A stretch of 64,000 nt of DNA from Plantago elongata (taxonomy: Eukaryota; Streptophyta; Magnoliopsida; Lamiales; Plantaginaceae): the NCBI GenBank assembly GCA_036897095.1, contig JAYMSP010000091.1, positions 1-64,000 on the forward strand. The letters run 5' to 3'. Position 1 is the first letter of the stretch. Every line of letters starts with the position of its first letter. The notes below the pieces were generated by a model, which saw nothing but the letters and a program-made list of their open reading frames with translations, was not told where the DNA came from and did not search any database. Of this stretch, positions 20,328 through 32,599 are shown piece by piece. Made by a program: the position numbers and the translations under genes.

Positions 20328-22923
20328 TTAAAATCCTAGTACTAAGTTATGTTGTACAACTTGTTTAGATTCCAGTTGATAAAATTTGTATCCTTTATAT
20401 CCAAAAGGATATCCTAAAAACACACATTTCTTAGCCCTTCTTGCAAATTTATGCCTTTGAGTCAGTGTACTTACAGAACACAGAGAACCAAAAACTCTCA
20501 AATGGTCATAAGTTACAGGTTTGTTGTACAACCTTTCAAAAGGAGTTTGACCATTAAGATTATCGCATGGTAATCTATTAATTATGTGCACAACACACTG
20601 AATGTTATCAGGCCAAAAAATTAATGGCAAATGAGATGAGAACAATAAAGACTTGGCAACCTGCAGAATATGTTGGTGTTTGCGTTCTACAATGCCATTT
20701 TGTTCAAGTGTAGCAACACATGATTTCTGATGAAGTGTACCTTAAGTGGCATAAAAATCATAATAGAGAAATTCTTTGTCATTATCTGATCTAATGGTTC
20801 TCACAGAGGATTTAAAATGATTTTTAACTAAAGTACAAAAATTTATAAGATGTTGCCTTGTTTCAGACTTATGAGTCATGAGAAAGATCTATTTACACCT
20901 GGAGAAATCATCCACAATGGTTAAACAAAATCTATAATTATCATGAGAAGTAACATGAAATGGACCCCATATATCAACATGTATTAACTCAAAGCAAGAA
21001 GTAGTAATGATTGAACTAACAGGAAAAGGAAGTTTCTTTTGCTTTGCATATTGACAAACATCACATGTCTGAGGTTTATTACATTGTGAAATTCTAGAAA
21101 TTCGCAATGTGAACATTTTAGCATAAGTAGCATGTCCAAGTCTAGCATGCCAATCTACATTGGTTACAACAGAATGAGCATTGTATAATTTCCCCACAGT
21201 ATGATCTTCTTTAGCACTCAATGAATCCTTGAGGTGATACAATCCATTTTTAACTTTAGCACAAGTAATCAGCTTGTGAGTTTTCAAATCCTGTAAAAAA
21301 ACACTTATTAGACAAGAAACAAGCTGCCAATCTAACTGACTTTGTTAAACTTAAAATAGACAATAAGTAAAAGCCAAAAGCAGGTGCATATAAAATATTT
21401 TATAAGTTTAAAAAGTCAAAAATTTTGACAGATCCAACCTTGAGTTTGATCTCATGTAGGCAAATTGATACTAATATAGACTTCAGTAGGTATGCAATCA
21501 AATAGACTTTTATAAAAAATCATGTGATTACTGGCACCAGTATCTAATATCCAGCTAGATACAACATGATTGCCACTATGAACATTCATGCAAAAAAACA
21601 TGTTTAAAGCAACTTTATTACCTCTTTTACCTGAATCTGGAGTTAATGATGTAGAAGCAATAGCTGAAGCAACTGTATGTTTAGCTTGACTTTCCTTAAG
21701 ACTAGCTTGATACTTCTGAAACTCAACAAATTGATTATATGCAGACTGATCAAATGTGAACTCAATATCATCATGAGACTGCTCAGAAGCAATATGAACT
21801 GCATCAGCACTTGGCTTAAAAGATCTCTGAATTTGTTGTTGTGACTTGCCATAGATCTTTTGAGGCGTAGCAGAGTTTTTCTTTCCATCCAGGTGGAAAT
21901 CCATAGATTTGAAAACAAGAATCTACAGTATGGCCAGTCTGATCACAATGAGAACAATGAGGCCTAGTTTTGCCTTTGTACTAAAACCTAGTAAACTTGT
22001 TAGCAACATAGGCAACCCCTTGTTTAGGCTGATCATTAACACTCAACATAGCCATAGAATTTGACATACTAGGCAACAAAACTCTCTGATTTTCCTCTTG
22101 CATCATAATAGAGTGTCTTTTAGACAATGCAAGCAATGGCAAATTCATCAATAGCTGACTTCTAACATGTGCAAAAGACTCAAGCAATCCAACTAAAAAT
22201 TTCATGCCACAATCTTGTATGTGTTTCACTAAAAGATTTAAAAACATCACAAACACATTTGCTCATCACACCACAATTGCACTGAGGTAGTACTATATAG
22301 CTCATGAACTCATCCCATAAGGCTTTAAATTGCATATAGTAAGTAGTTACCGATCGAGAACCTTGAGCTATGGAGCTCAATTCTTTGTTAAGCTGAAAGA
22401 CTCTTGGACAATCACACTTCGCAAATTAATTCTTTAGCTCATCCCAAGCCTCATAAGCCAATGTAGTATACAGTAAACTATTGCGAATTTCTACAGAAAG
22501 AGCGATTGTGAGCCAAGAAAGCACCATATTGTTGTTTCTTTGCCAAGCAACAAGCATAATCGGCTCCATTGTTGCAATATCAGGAACAATGATGGTTCCA
22601 TCAACGAAAGCAGCTTTATTCTCTGCTTTCAAGTTCATCATAATCGTTTTTTCCCATGAGAAATAATTCACCACTAAACACTTCACGAGTAATGCACAGA
22701 CCAATACCAGTCGAATGAATGTAATACAACGATGTGGAATCATCAAACGGATTATGAGTTGATGAAGACGAACCACCATTGACAGTTGCAGGCGGAATAA
22801 CTCCTTCAGAATTAGTGTTCGCCATCGATAAACAAGAACCGAATCGATTGAAAATAGAGAATCGAGAACAGAGAACAAGATCGAATAAAAAAACGATCGG
22901 AGAATCAGGAGAATAAAATTCAT
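20328..22923 (-). mobile_element. Partial Ty1/Copia retrotransposon (gag, protease, integrase)
   Basis: Read on the minus strand, the order is gag (residues like ENKAAFVDGTIIVP and NNMVLSWLTIALS), the aspartic protease site (ILDTGASNHM), the GAG-pre-integrase domain (DWHARLGHATYAKM, HxxC-type finger) and the integrase core with its C-terminal part (HLRVFGSLCSVSTL, FLGYPFGYKGYKFY). Reverse transcriptase, RNase H and recognisable LTRs are absent. The gag style suggests the Ale/Retrofit group, with low certainty. It is clearly broken, by several breaks, and is a fossil of moderate age. It abuts the Gypsy-like LTR on its left. Confidence 0.9.
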
Positions 22924-22944
22924 TTATTTAGGAATTCAAAGCGT

Positions 22945-23025
22945 ATGTAGCCGATTAGCAAGCTGAAATATATATACACCAAGAGGTCACAGGTTCAATC
23001 CTCGAAATGAGTGATTATCTTGTCA
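22945..23025 (+). mobile_element. tRNA-like SINE remnant (family 2)
   Basis: TGTAGCCGATTAGCAAGCTG resembles a Pol III A-box head, and CACAGGTTCAATCCTCGAAA a B-box. The order and text match the copy at 62770-62850 (TAGCCGAGTGG ... CGAAATGGGTGATTAT). The rest of the element is unclear. Confidence 0.45.
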
Positions 23026-23800
23026 AACAACTACAAACGTTTTGACTTCTTAAACATAAAATGTTAAAAAGCTAGTATACTTAGGAGGGACATTCACATT
23101 TTGCACCCACCCACATCCACATATCTCTAGTTTCAAAGGAGGTAACCGGTCGCTATCAGTTATCTTATCACGTGGCACTATCTTATTATATTCCTAAAAT
23201 ATTCATCTACTGGAATTAAAATGTGCAGTCGGCCCCTATCTTGGAATGAACTCTTAAGGATACAGAGGTCTCTTGACTCTGACATATATAATCAGTAACA
23301 GATAACATAACAATTATTATAATTTATTATTGTGCACATTTTGGTACGTAGCAAAATATGAAAACGACTCAAAGGCCACAATATCACCACATATGATCGA
23401 TCAATCATAATAAATACTACGACATGTTTCAAATAGATCAAACTCGACATTGCATTTATTTCCCCAATTTTGCTCATGTTTAATTATATACGTTTCGAAC
23501 TTCAACCTTTAAATAGTTTATATGCTCCCTGAGGCCAAACAATAGGTTTTTTCTAGGCTAATTTGAAGATGAATTACCAAGAAGTTGGAGTGTATATCTT
23601 TGGGTATATCCATATATATTCCACCATATCTTTAATTTTGATATTTTACTTATCTTTAATTACTTAATGACTAAAAAGTCTGAAATAAAATCTACTCTAA
23701 TTCTACTTCGATTATAATTTAGGCTAAGTTTTATACAGTTAATTAATATGAAGAAGATATGTATATTTCCATCCGGAAATTTATGTTCTAGGTGATGAAT
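23026..23800. other. Gene-free stretch
   Basis: AT-rich, no supported feature. Confidence 0.4.
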
Positions 23801-23819
23801 TTTGTGCTAAATTCGTGTT

Positions 23820-24320
23820 GCAAGAACCAAGGAATCGAAAAGCAAGCCCAAAGTCCGAAATGGAAAAGGGAAATGAATTCCCCGGTGTTCATTACGACAA
23901 GCCCTGAGACTGGAATGGACTCGCCGCCGCGAGCTTTGACATAACTATTTGGTTATGATGCTTGTTGCGGCGAGCTTTGACACAACTCTGAGCCCTAATT
24001 GAAGGGACGGATTTTCAGATTTTTCAAAATTTTCACTTGATTTTTCATGAAACAACACCTCCCTCAAGTTGTGCATAAAGGGATTATAGATATGTGATGA
24101 AATTCTTCACAACTACAACACACCACATGCAAGCCATACTTGTTCTGAAAAATCCTCCACTCTTGCTCCCTTGAACCTTCTTATACACTCAAACTATAGT
24201 CCGTCAGAGTCACTCATCGGAGAATTTTTATTTTGGGAGTCTATTTATCAAAGTTCGTTAACTCGTAGAATACCGAGAAAGATGCCTCGAATTGCACCGC
24301 ATCACTAACCGCTAGCTGGT
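23820..24320. repeat. Possible LTR fragment, GC-richer than its flanks
   Basis: The segment has a direct repeat of about 20 bp (CGAGCTTTGACATAACT near 23930 and CGAGCTTTGACACAACT near 23972) within CGCCGCGAGC-type words, then ordinary sequence. Such CGCCG..CGAG blocks are familiar from plant Gypsy LTRs, but there are no ends or domains to prove it. Confidence 0.25.
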
Positions 24321-24329
24321 TATTGAACA

Positions 24330-25390
24330 ATACAGGCTTTTACACTAATGGCTGAAGCATAATTGATTTCATATGATCTTGATTTAATTTGCCGCGTTGC
24401 ATTTATGGTGTCAGTTCACCTATTAAAGTTGCTTAACGTACGTACATATATGTAGCAGTAGCACAGTACCAGGTATGAAAATTTTACAAATCATTGCATG
24501 CAGTACGATCTTCATACGCTTAATTGCTTCTTGTGTTCGATCGACTATAATGACTGCAGATACATTGGCATACGCATATAACATTGTTTTGTCTCATTTA
24601 TTTCTACATTGATTTCATTCTAATAGTGCCTGAGGATATATGTTTATATATTTATAAATACAAGCGATTAGATGACAGGTGCATAATTATATTACATCCC
24701 CTCACGTTATCGAACCTCAAATACCGACCTTACAAATTATATTAGATTTACAAATTATATTAGATGGTGCATTGGTGGTTAATTACAACTCTGTGAACGT
24801 ATAACATTAATTTAATTAATTAGGATTGCTTATTAGAAAATAAATAATAATTAGGTATGTTTTCACATTTATCCAGGGAGAAAGTCAATTTTGATCCCAA
24901 AGTTTCGGGGTCTGGCACGCGCAGTACAACGTTTGCTCTCTCCGACAAATTTAGTCATATAGTTCAAAACGTCCGGCAATTATAATCCTTCGGTCGAAAA
25001 ATGGACCTTTGACCATGACGTGTCAACACGGTCAAAGTCGGTCCTTTCATGTGGTAGTCCACCTCACCGCCACATCCACCACACAGGCATTTTTAGAAAA
25101 AAAAATTAAAATAAAAAGTTAATATGTGCATTCATTTGTTATATCTAACATTTTCAGCTCAACTGCGAGGACTCATATAATTGAACTCTATAATGTAAGT
25201 ATGAAAATAGTAGTAAGTGGTATTGAATATAAGGATAAACAAATAATGCATGAACCAACGAACTCATAGCTGTTTCATTTAGTTTTTCACCATAATGTGC
25301 GCAGTCATAGATGTTTTCTTAAGTTGGTAGATCTATAGTTAATTGTTGCATCATCAAGTGCAAAATGTGATCGATGAAATAAGAAGTTAT
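24330..25390. other. Gene-free stretch
   Basis: No gene seen. 24880-25090 has the look of a decayed transposon end (ATTTTGATCCCAAAGTTTCG...), which cannot be assigned. Confidence 0.35.
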
Positions 25391-25397
25391 TGGGTAA

Positions 25398-25445
25398 GGT
25401 TGTATTTTCTTCAACTGAAAATCACTTCAGTTCAATTCAATTTTT
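25398..25445. mobile_element. Left end of a TTCAG-rich MITE
   Basis: After TAA (25395-25397) comes GGTTGTATTTTCTTCAACTG and TTCAGTTCAATTCAA, the left end of the family seen at 7836. The right half is missing. Confidence 0.55.
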
Positions 25446-25449
25446 TTAA

Positions 25450-26330
25450 AAGAATTTAAGATATATATCACCACGCCAGGAGTATTCGAAATCCGAAAAA
25501 AGAACAAAAATGTTTACAATACACATACTCAGGGGGCAAAAACAAGACACTTGAGCAAAATAAAACCAAAACCAAACTATAATAGCCCAAAGCTCATTTC
25601 TTACCTGGACTTGCATAAATAAATTAGTTAATTACTATACTATATATACTTTTAGCTCCTAACTTTCCATGAATTACTTTACCAAGTAAATCTGGTACCA
25701 TATATGTAGTGACAAAAACAAACATGACTAGTGTATCATCTTTAGGGCAACTGTGCCATGTTGCCCCCAATTGTTTGGCCCCTATGTATAAAACAGGGAT
25801 TTGTTCTAAAAAGACCAATGAGCCAATTAGAGCAGTTGAGGTCATGATTCATGAAAAGATGTCTTGTGTTCATCTGAAAAAGGATATTGTAATTAAGCCA
25901 ACAAATAATATGAGACTAGTTAAAACTACTTTAGTACATATAATTGATGCATTTATTTTGCCTCCATGTATCTACTTTTAAGATTTCATTGCGACATAAT
26001 ATCACCGGCACTGCATTATGTTCTTATGTTTGGAAATATATTTAAGAATAATTGAAGGTATACAAAAATGAGCACACGAGAGATTCTCCAATAGCTAAAC
26101 ATATTCTGCACCACAAGCTAAATATAGGAAGCTTAAAGAAATTTCTTATTTGAGCTTGAACTTAAAAACATTTTGAAACAACTAAAATTTTTATTAATAA
26201 AGGGTTAAGAGCACAATTAATACTCTCAACAAAACAATTACAAAGAAAAATATCACAACATCTAAACCGTAGTACATATTCTATCACCTGTCTGAAAAAT
26301 CATCAAATCAAAACAACCAAGAATATTACT
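25450..26330. other. Gene-free stretch
   Basis: AT-rich. Opposing frames of 73 and 90 codons near 25620-25980 resemble no known protein. Confidence 0.4.
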
Positions 26331-26336
26331 TATTAA

Positions 26337-26490
26337 GATCAAAAATTACTTTAGTTCAGTTCAGTTAAGTTAAATTCAGTTCAGTTCAACTCAGTGTAGT
26401 TATGATTTATACATTACTTTATTTCAGTTCAATTAAACTCAGTTCAATTCATTTTAGTTCAGTTCAGTAAATTTCAGTTGAAAATAACAG
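26337..26490. mobile_element. TTCAG-rich MITE copy
   Basis: TTCAGTTCAG words on both sides of a TTATGATTTATAC centre, after TAA at 26334-26336. The right end reads AATTTCAGTTGAAAATAACA. It belongs to the family at 7836 but the ends are decayed. Confidence 0.55.
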
Positions 26491-26499
26491 ATCTTTACA

Positions 26500-27655
26500 A
26501 GCAATTTTCACCAAATAAAAAGATATCTGGACCAGATAAAAAAAAATTCAAGTGTGCCGAAATTGTCAAATTCATGCCAATAACAGTTTGGTGCGGAAGC
26601 AACATGTTAAGAAGAAACTAAAAGGATATGTTATTGTTTGGGCGAAATAATGTAGTGTGACAAATCAACTTATCTCTAGCCTAATGGCCTTGTATGTTAA
26701 CATAAAATGAGCTTATCTGACATTTTGATCCCTATAAATCATACATGACTTGCTTGTAATTTATTTGGAAATTTACTCCATATATATTGTTGAAAAGTAG
26801 TTGTTATTTTCTATATGTTCATATCAACAACCTTCATTTAATTACAATATTTTCATATTTCATTTTAATTAATAAGTTTTTCACCTGTGGGTCAATTTTT
26901 TCAAAGATAATTAACATATGCTTAACCTAATTCCATTGGGTAGTCTTCTTACATATCATTCACTTCCAATATATTTCACTTTTTTATTATGTTTGTAAGA
27001 TAGTTTTATGTATGTTTATCTGTAAATAATGCAATTAACCTATATAAACTACCTATATTTATCACCTATGTAAACTATAACCTCGTTAGTCAACACACTA
27101 GATATTGGCCTAATAGCTATGGCTATCTTAGTGCCTTAAAACCTATTTTTTCCATGATTGAATATTAAATATCTAGTTCCTTTGAAGAGATCATGGTCTA
27201 GAATAATAGTAACCCTGCCCCTACTTCTTTCCTTGTATAATCCCCCTTCTGGAAACAAACACAGCAACGTATAACCTAAATCTATGCAACATAAGGATCC
27301 TTTAAAAGAAGGAAATAAGACCAATTATCCAAGTACTTTAACACATATATAATTTCAAAGATACTAGTTTCAGTTAGCTTGTACAAATTCATTAATTCAA
27401 GAAGAAGAAGAACTAGGTCCATTCTATAAACAAATTATTGAGTTTCTCAGTAATACCAGGAAAAAATAAATATTGAAGCCACAATTATTTACGAAATAAA
27501 TACAGGAAAAAAATATCCAAGGTCTTCACCATACATTAATAATTTGGAATACGGTAAAGCTTACAACATTATATATCTAGAACAACTTGTACATGACTTC
27601 AGAGAAATCTTTAATTATTTTTTTCCATTGCTTATTGATGATTATGAGAAAACAC
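26500..27655. other. 3' flank of the TCP gene and gene-free stretch
   Basis: AT-rich. The part next to 27655 is probably the TCP 3' UTR. No other feature seen. Confidence 0.4.
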
Positions 27656-27658
27656 TAA

Positions 27659-29538
27659 TTAACTAGGGTTGATAGAAGCTGAATAAATCGATGAGTAAGA
27701 GTTACCTGCAAGTGAAAGATGACTTGTAACTGCATTAGAGTTCAGTCTCTCAATATTGAGGTTCATCATGTCCCAATTTCCAAGAAAACCCATGAAATTA
27801 TTGTTGCTTCCATTAGAGATACTTGGTGAACTTGAATTGATGTCCAACAATTTCTCAATTGTACCCACATCAGCCTCAAATTGATGAGGAACCCTTTCTT
27901 GTTTGCAGGAATATTGATCTGGTTCTTGATCAACACCTTCAAATGGGCTATTCGACGAAGACCCTAATCATATCGATCACCGCATTTCCATGGAAAAAAG
28001 AACATAGTTAATAATGATCTAATAATATATGATTTTATTTTCTTGAAAATATATATGATATAGAGTGGTATGATCTACTGTTGTTGGTATATAAATTAAG
28101 TTTTATTGACAGAAAATCACACAAGAATATAAGATTATCAATGAAATTGATATCTTATTTATTGTATCAGACTCAATTAAATTGAGACATCACTGCTAAA
28201 ACAATTGCAAGGAACCACCATAAAGTAAACAGGACTGGTAATTAACAAGAGAAAAGTTTACAGTGAATCATAAACACATTATTGGTGAAAATCAATTGGC
28301 TTCATACACAAAGTACATTATTGTTGCATGAGATGAATATTTGGTGGGTGAGTAAATTAAATCAAGGATATACCTGCCAATGGAAGTTGAGTTGTGAGTG
28401 AATATGAGCTCACCAAGTCCAAGTTTCCAACTAATCCCATAAAGTTGCTATCTATGCAGCTTGAGAAGGCATTTTTAACAGAGCAATGGTTGTACTCTGA
28501 AACACTAGGGCAAGATCTTGATGTGCTTGAGCAACTTCCTTTGAGAAATTTGTCAATTGTGCCAACATCATCCAATAACTCTTGCTCAAGTGAGGTAAAA
28601 TGATGATGATTCTCAACCCCATATCCGAAAACCCACTCTTGGTTAATTGATCCTGAGTCCTGGTCAACAACTTCAATAGGGTTCTTGTCACTAGGGTTGC
28701 TAAAAAAGGGTATACCTTTGATCATCATCTTCTCCATAGTCCTGCACCTGGCCCTTGCCCTTGCCTTATCCCTTGACTCCCTCATGCTGTTAGGCTTGCA
28801 CACCGCCTTTTTTCGCAGTTTCGTTTCATCACACGGAGTAATGTTGCTCAATGAGACTGGGTTTGTTGGCAAGACACTTTCTTTGGCCTCATGAACAATG
28901 GCCGAGTTGTCCTCATTTGGGGACACTACTTCACATTCAGAGACAAAAGATTCGCTCTTAGCCTCACTAATCGAAATGTTCACATTCGGATGGTCACTGG
29001 CAAGGTCCTTGATCGCTTTCTTCGATTTGGTAAAGAGCCACTCTATCGTCTTGCTCGCTTTATCATATCCCAACATGTCTTGAAGATCGAAAAACTTCCG
29101 TGCAACTTGGAGGGACAGTCTCATCCTCCGATCCCTAATCCCTTGCGCCGTGCAAATCTTGCTATGCCTATCCTTCTTCCCTGTCCTCTTCCTCGGTACC
29201 ACGCCAAGATTTCGCCTCCTCACAGCTGGAACCGGGTCGCCGGTGACCGCAACACTGCGTTGTTTCGTGGTTTTACCCTTTTTAGTAGGGTTAGGAGCAC
29301 TAATAGAGTCTTTTTTATCTTCAAGAAGATGGTTCTGAGGAGACATGATCTGGTTTTGGGACAAGATTTGGTTCAAGGGAGATTCGTGCTCATCGAAGAA
29401 AGGAGAAGGGAAGGTGAAGAAGATGGAAGAAGTGTCGAAATGATCGGCTGCAGGCGTGGAGGTTTGAAGATCAGGGAATAGAGGTGGAGCAGGAGACTTT
29501 TTGAACAAGAACTCAAAACTATCTGTTGAAGGAAACAT
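27659..29538 (-). CDS. CYC: CYC/TB1-class (ECE) TCP transcription factor with duplicated 3' module
   Basis: A nuclear DNA-binding protein of the CYCLOIDEA/TEOSINTE BRANCHED1 class, which controls flower symmetry and shoot branching. Start chosen at [10 protein letters not shown] (29538), as in relatives; an in-frame ATG 20 codons upstream is less likely. The TCP domain is at residues 121-178 ([20 protein letters not shown], then helix-loop-helix), the ECE motif at 201-203 and the R domain near 253-270 ([18 protein letters not shown]). It is closest in text to Arabidopsis TCP1, but the usual Pro of TAQGPRD is Ile. Exon 1 is 29538-28374 with donor GCAG|GT. Two acceptors stay in frame: 27963 (489 residues, duplicated tail) and 27705 (403 residues, single tail [14 protein letters not shown]). 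Without splicing it would end at 393. The duplicated part runs about from the VDQ motif to LAG. See findings. Confidence 0.95.
27706..27963 (-). repeat. Second copy of the TCP gene's 3' coding module
   Basis: The minus strand encodes [10 protein letters not shown], then [26 protein letters not shown] and SHLSLAG. Exon 1 has the same order: [36 protein letters not shown] and TQLPLAG. At the DNA level the shared blocks agree at roughly two thirds to three quarters of sites, by eye. The offset is about 670-700 bp. Confidence 0.85.
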
Positions 29539-29700
29539 AATGCAGCTTGCTTGTAAATGCAACCGGTTATATGTCACTGTTTCAACTTTTTTCTTCAAAG
29601 AGCTTTTATGGGAATGATGTAAATTTTGAATAGCTTTTCTTCAATAGTAATGGAACATGGATAGATAGAGAGAGTAAAAGGAAGTGTACTAAATAGCTAG

Positions 29701-29709
29701 CTATATATC
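29701..29709 (-). promoter_or_regulatory. Likely TATA box of the TCP gene
   Basis: GATATATAG on the minus strand, about 165 bp upstream of the chosen start codon, next to GCTAGCTA. It is the best TATA-like word in the expected range. Confidence 0.4.
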
Positions 29710-29759
29710 AATCAAAGTGATGCCATGATCGAGGTTATAAGGGGAAATATAGTACAAAT

Positions 29760-30335
29760 TTGTCATGACGATATTTGTAGAGATCGAGAGGCTGATATAT
29801 GGTGGTACCGGACCGGAGTATCTAGTGATGAAGTGGCAGCCAGCATTTTACTTGGGGCATCTACGTTGTTTTGTTTAAAATTTAGTATTTAAAATTAATA
29901 AATAAAGAAAAGATTACGTTAATTGAATTTGAACTATACATCTTATACTTGAAATTCATTATGTTTTTAAGAAATTTAAAATATATGCTTAACTTAACAC
30001 AAAGTTATAAGAAATATAAAAAATACTCGATATTAAAAGTTTGAAGTCAATCCAGCGCTAAACGCTTAAAACTAAAATGCAAACCGCATGATTATAAAAT
30101 TACCTAAACCAAAACCTTTCTCAACACAAAACATCTAACACCAAAATCAGTACATTACTCCTTTCAACAAACAAATCTCCATCACTAATTCATTATTTAC
30201 GGTGTGATGAAACTTTATTAAAAAGAAATTTACACCAAATATTTAACAAATAATTTTAATAACATTGTTACATTTACATTGTAATTACATTTTTTCATCA
30301 CAAAAGCTCACATTTTCATACATTATTATTTTATT
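29760..30335. other. Gene-free stretch upstream of the TCP gene
   Basis: AT-rich and without recognisable genes; probably includes TCP promoter sequence. Confidence 0.4.
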
Positions 30336-30339
30336 TATT

Positions 30340-30415
30340 TTTTTAAACGGTTGAAGAGTGAATTGAATCCTCAACCTATTGATTGGAGATGAAGCGTATT
30401 ACCAAGTTATGATTC
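30340..30415 (-). mobile_element. tRNA-like SINE remnant (family 1)
   Basis: On the minus strand AACTTGGTAATACGCTTCAT, then AATAGGTTGAGGATTCAATTC, parallels the A-box and B-box layout of the SINE at 283-381. It is decayed, without a clear duplication. Confidence 0.4.
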
Positions 30416-30419
30416 TTTA

Positions 30420-31345
30420 TCTTATGTATTATTATTTATTTATTACTTTACTAAAAATGTTCGTGTCAACTTTAATTTATGACATTTTCTGGGAATAATG
30501 GACTACTTATTGCTAAAATACCATAGAATCCTTCAATAATACATGGAGGGAAGTGTAGTATATAGGGTTTATTCGATTTGTTTTGTCTTGTTAAGTGCTG
30601 CATGGCTTGAAATAAAGCTTTTAGCCGGATTGAAAGGATAAGGAGGAACTCACGTGGGAGCAATGCAGGCCTAGAAAAGGTCAAGACCATTTTTAGGTTT
30701 CCTACTACTTTCTCACTGTTGAGTTTTGTCATGGATATATTCATCTTTTTCAGATCCGAATATTAATATTACGATTCTCATTCTAAATGAACACGATTCA
30801 TGAATGAGCTTACCCACGTATACACAAGTATTGTAAAATTTTAGTTGGGTTGAAATCATGCTTGAACTTTCTTCACAATTATAACACCAATTAGGTCAGG
30901 GACGAGGTTCATTCATGTTAAATTGACTCTCTTAAAATAGAATATTTAAATCGTATCTAAAAGTTTAAATTTAATTCGATCAATGATTCGTCTATCCAAT
31001 CCATCGTCCACTTAGTTTTAAAATAAATTATTTTAACTAAACTTACCTGTCCGAAAAATTAAAAAAGTCTAATATCGGACAAATGTAACTATTCTAATAT
31101 CATAATTGTAAACTTCAAATGTCTTTTAAAAGAACAATATATAAGTCATTCGGTTTGATCAATCTCATTACATATATTGATTAACGTATCTCGATAATTT
31201 GAGCAGCCCAAGCTAGTTTTAAGGTAAAATTGTGAGTACACACATGAAATTAATTATTGATTGAGGGACGATTTAATTTTTTTTTTTGCATGATTCCAGT
31301 ACAAGCACACACTATATTTTGTTCTATTCTTCACCATTAGAATGA
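30420..31345. other. Gene-free stretch
   Basis: Holds a 90-codon minus frame (30472-30744) that resembles nothing known. No other feature. Confidence 0.4.
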
Positions 31346-31352
31346 GAGGTTA

Positions 31353-31740
31353 GGAATATATTATCTTCAACTGAAATTTAATGTACTTAACTGGACAATT
31401 GAATTGAACTAAAATAAAGTATAAATTATAATTAAGTCGAGCTGAACTGAAATGAAGTAAGATATAAATTATAACTAAGTCGAGTTTAACTAAACTAAAG
31501 TAAGTTTGTGTTCACTTAAGTTTAGTTCAATTCAGTCCAATTCTATTCAGCTTGAGTTAGTCATAATTTATACCTTATTTCACTTCAGTCCAGTTCAATT
31601 CCAATAAATCTCAGTTGAAGAGAACACATCCTAAAGTATTAAATTATAATTAAGTTGAACTGAACTATACTGAACTGGACTAAACTGAACTAAACTGAAC
31701 TGGACTAAACTGAAATGATTTTCAGAGAATACGAACTCTG
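31353..31740. mobile_element. Nested TTCAG-rich MITEs
   Basis: A block starting GGAATATATTATCTTCAACTG (after TTA) and ending TTGAAGAGAACACATCC at 31631 (before TAA) contains more than one TATAAATTATAA centre. Half of a further copy continues to about 31735 (TGATTTTCAGAGAATACG). At 279 bp the inner block is nearly twice the usual length, so several copies have inserted into each other. Confidence 0.55.
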
Positions 31741-31744
31741 AAAA

Positions 31745-32335
31745 CAGAAGTAATTCTGCTGGCATATCTGCGTATATCAAGATATTGGTCCATAGAGATA
31801 TTTGAACTCAACTCTGAACTGGAGCCACCATATAGTAGTATATGCTAATTGCAATTCCGAAGCTGTCATTTATATAAGTCATAACATCGGTAGAAGTTAT
31901 GACGGTCATGAGTATTATAATAACCCCAAATTTATAGATAGTATGACTTTTTTTATTTATTTTGAAATTTATATAGTATGACTATGACTAGGAAAATAAC
32001 TTATTTGAGTGCGAGTAAATTGGAAGAAAATTGATGTGTCTTCTTCTTCTCTTCCGTAGGTGTGGGTAGCTAAAGATGAGTAGGGCAATAATTCGTAGCA
32101 GTAGTATTAAAACTCCCACTTTATTTCCATTCAAGGCCATGTTTCTTCTTTGACTGGAGACTCCATCACTCACTCTCTAGCCCGAACCATCGTTTTCATT
32201 CCTCAACTTGCTCCCTCATTGTGCTACTACCATTTACCTCTTCCTGTCAAGTTTCACTTTCACTATATTAATCTTCGGAAAAGCTCATCTCGATGAGATA
32301 TTAATTAACATTCTTCTTAAGTTAGTCATTCTTGA
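31745..32335. other. Gene-free stretch
   Basis: A pyrimidine-rich stretch (32040-32250) stands out slightly, but no gene follows it that I can recognise. Confidence 0.35.
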
Positions 32336-32337
32336 CA

Positions 32338-32415
32338 ATAAAGTGCAACTTAATTGGTTAAACGTTTAACCCTAAATTAATAGATCGGGAATTTAAATTA
32401 TTCTTTAAATATTTT
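32338..32415 (+). mobile_element. tRNA-like SINE remnant (family 1)
   Basis: CAACTTAATTGGTTAAACGT, then AATAGATCGGGAATTTAAAT, follows the spacing of the family 1 A- and B-boxes. Strongly decayed. Confidence 0.3.
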
Positions 32416-32599
32416 TAAAAAGAAGTTAGTGATTATTTGAAATATAATTCAAACTGAAATAACTTAATTCTAATTGTATTTTTGTGTAGGTCACTCATGG
32501 ATGCTTAAGACCATTTTCAATGGGTTGTTGAGCTGGTTGGGGTTGCTGAGCAAAAATGCATTGACAATGCGATGATCATAATATAAAAAAAGGGGCTCT

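Noticed and set aside
25624-25981. Opposing frames of 73 and 90 codons
   Set aside because: They overlap on opposite strands with no recognisable motif or splice signals.
28891-29481. 196-codon plus-strand frame
   Set aside because: It is the antisense shadow of the TCP domain region; the minus strand encodes an unmistakable TCP protein.
30472-30744. 90-codon minus-strand frame
   Set aside because: No family, no promoter or splice context; probably chance.
31988-32173. 61-codon minus frame with a hydrophobic stretch, considered as a secreted peptide
   Set aside because: The hydrophobic part is internal and followed by a polybasic run; no known peptide motif at the C-terminus.
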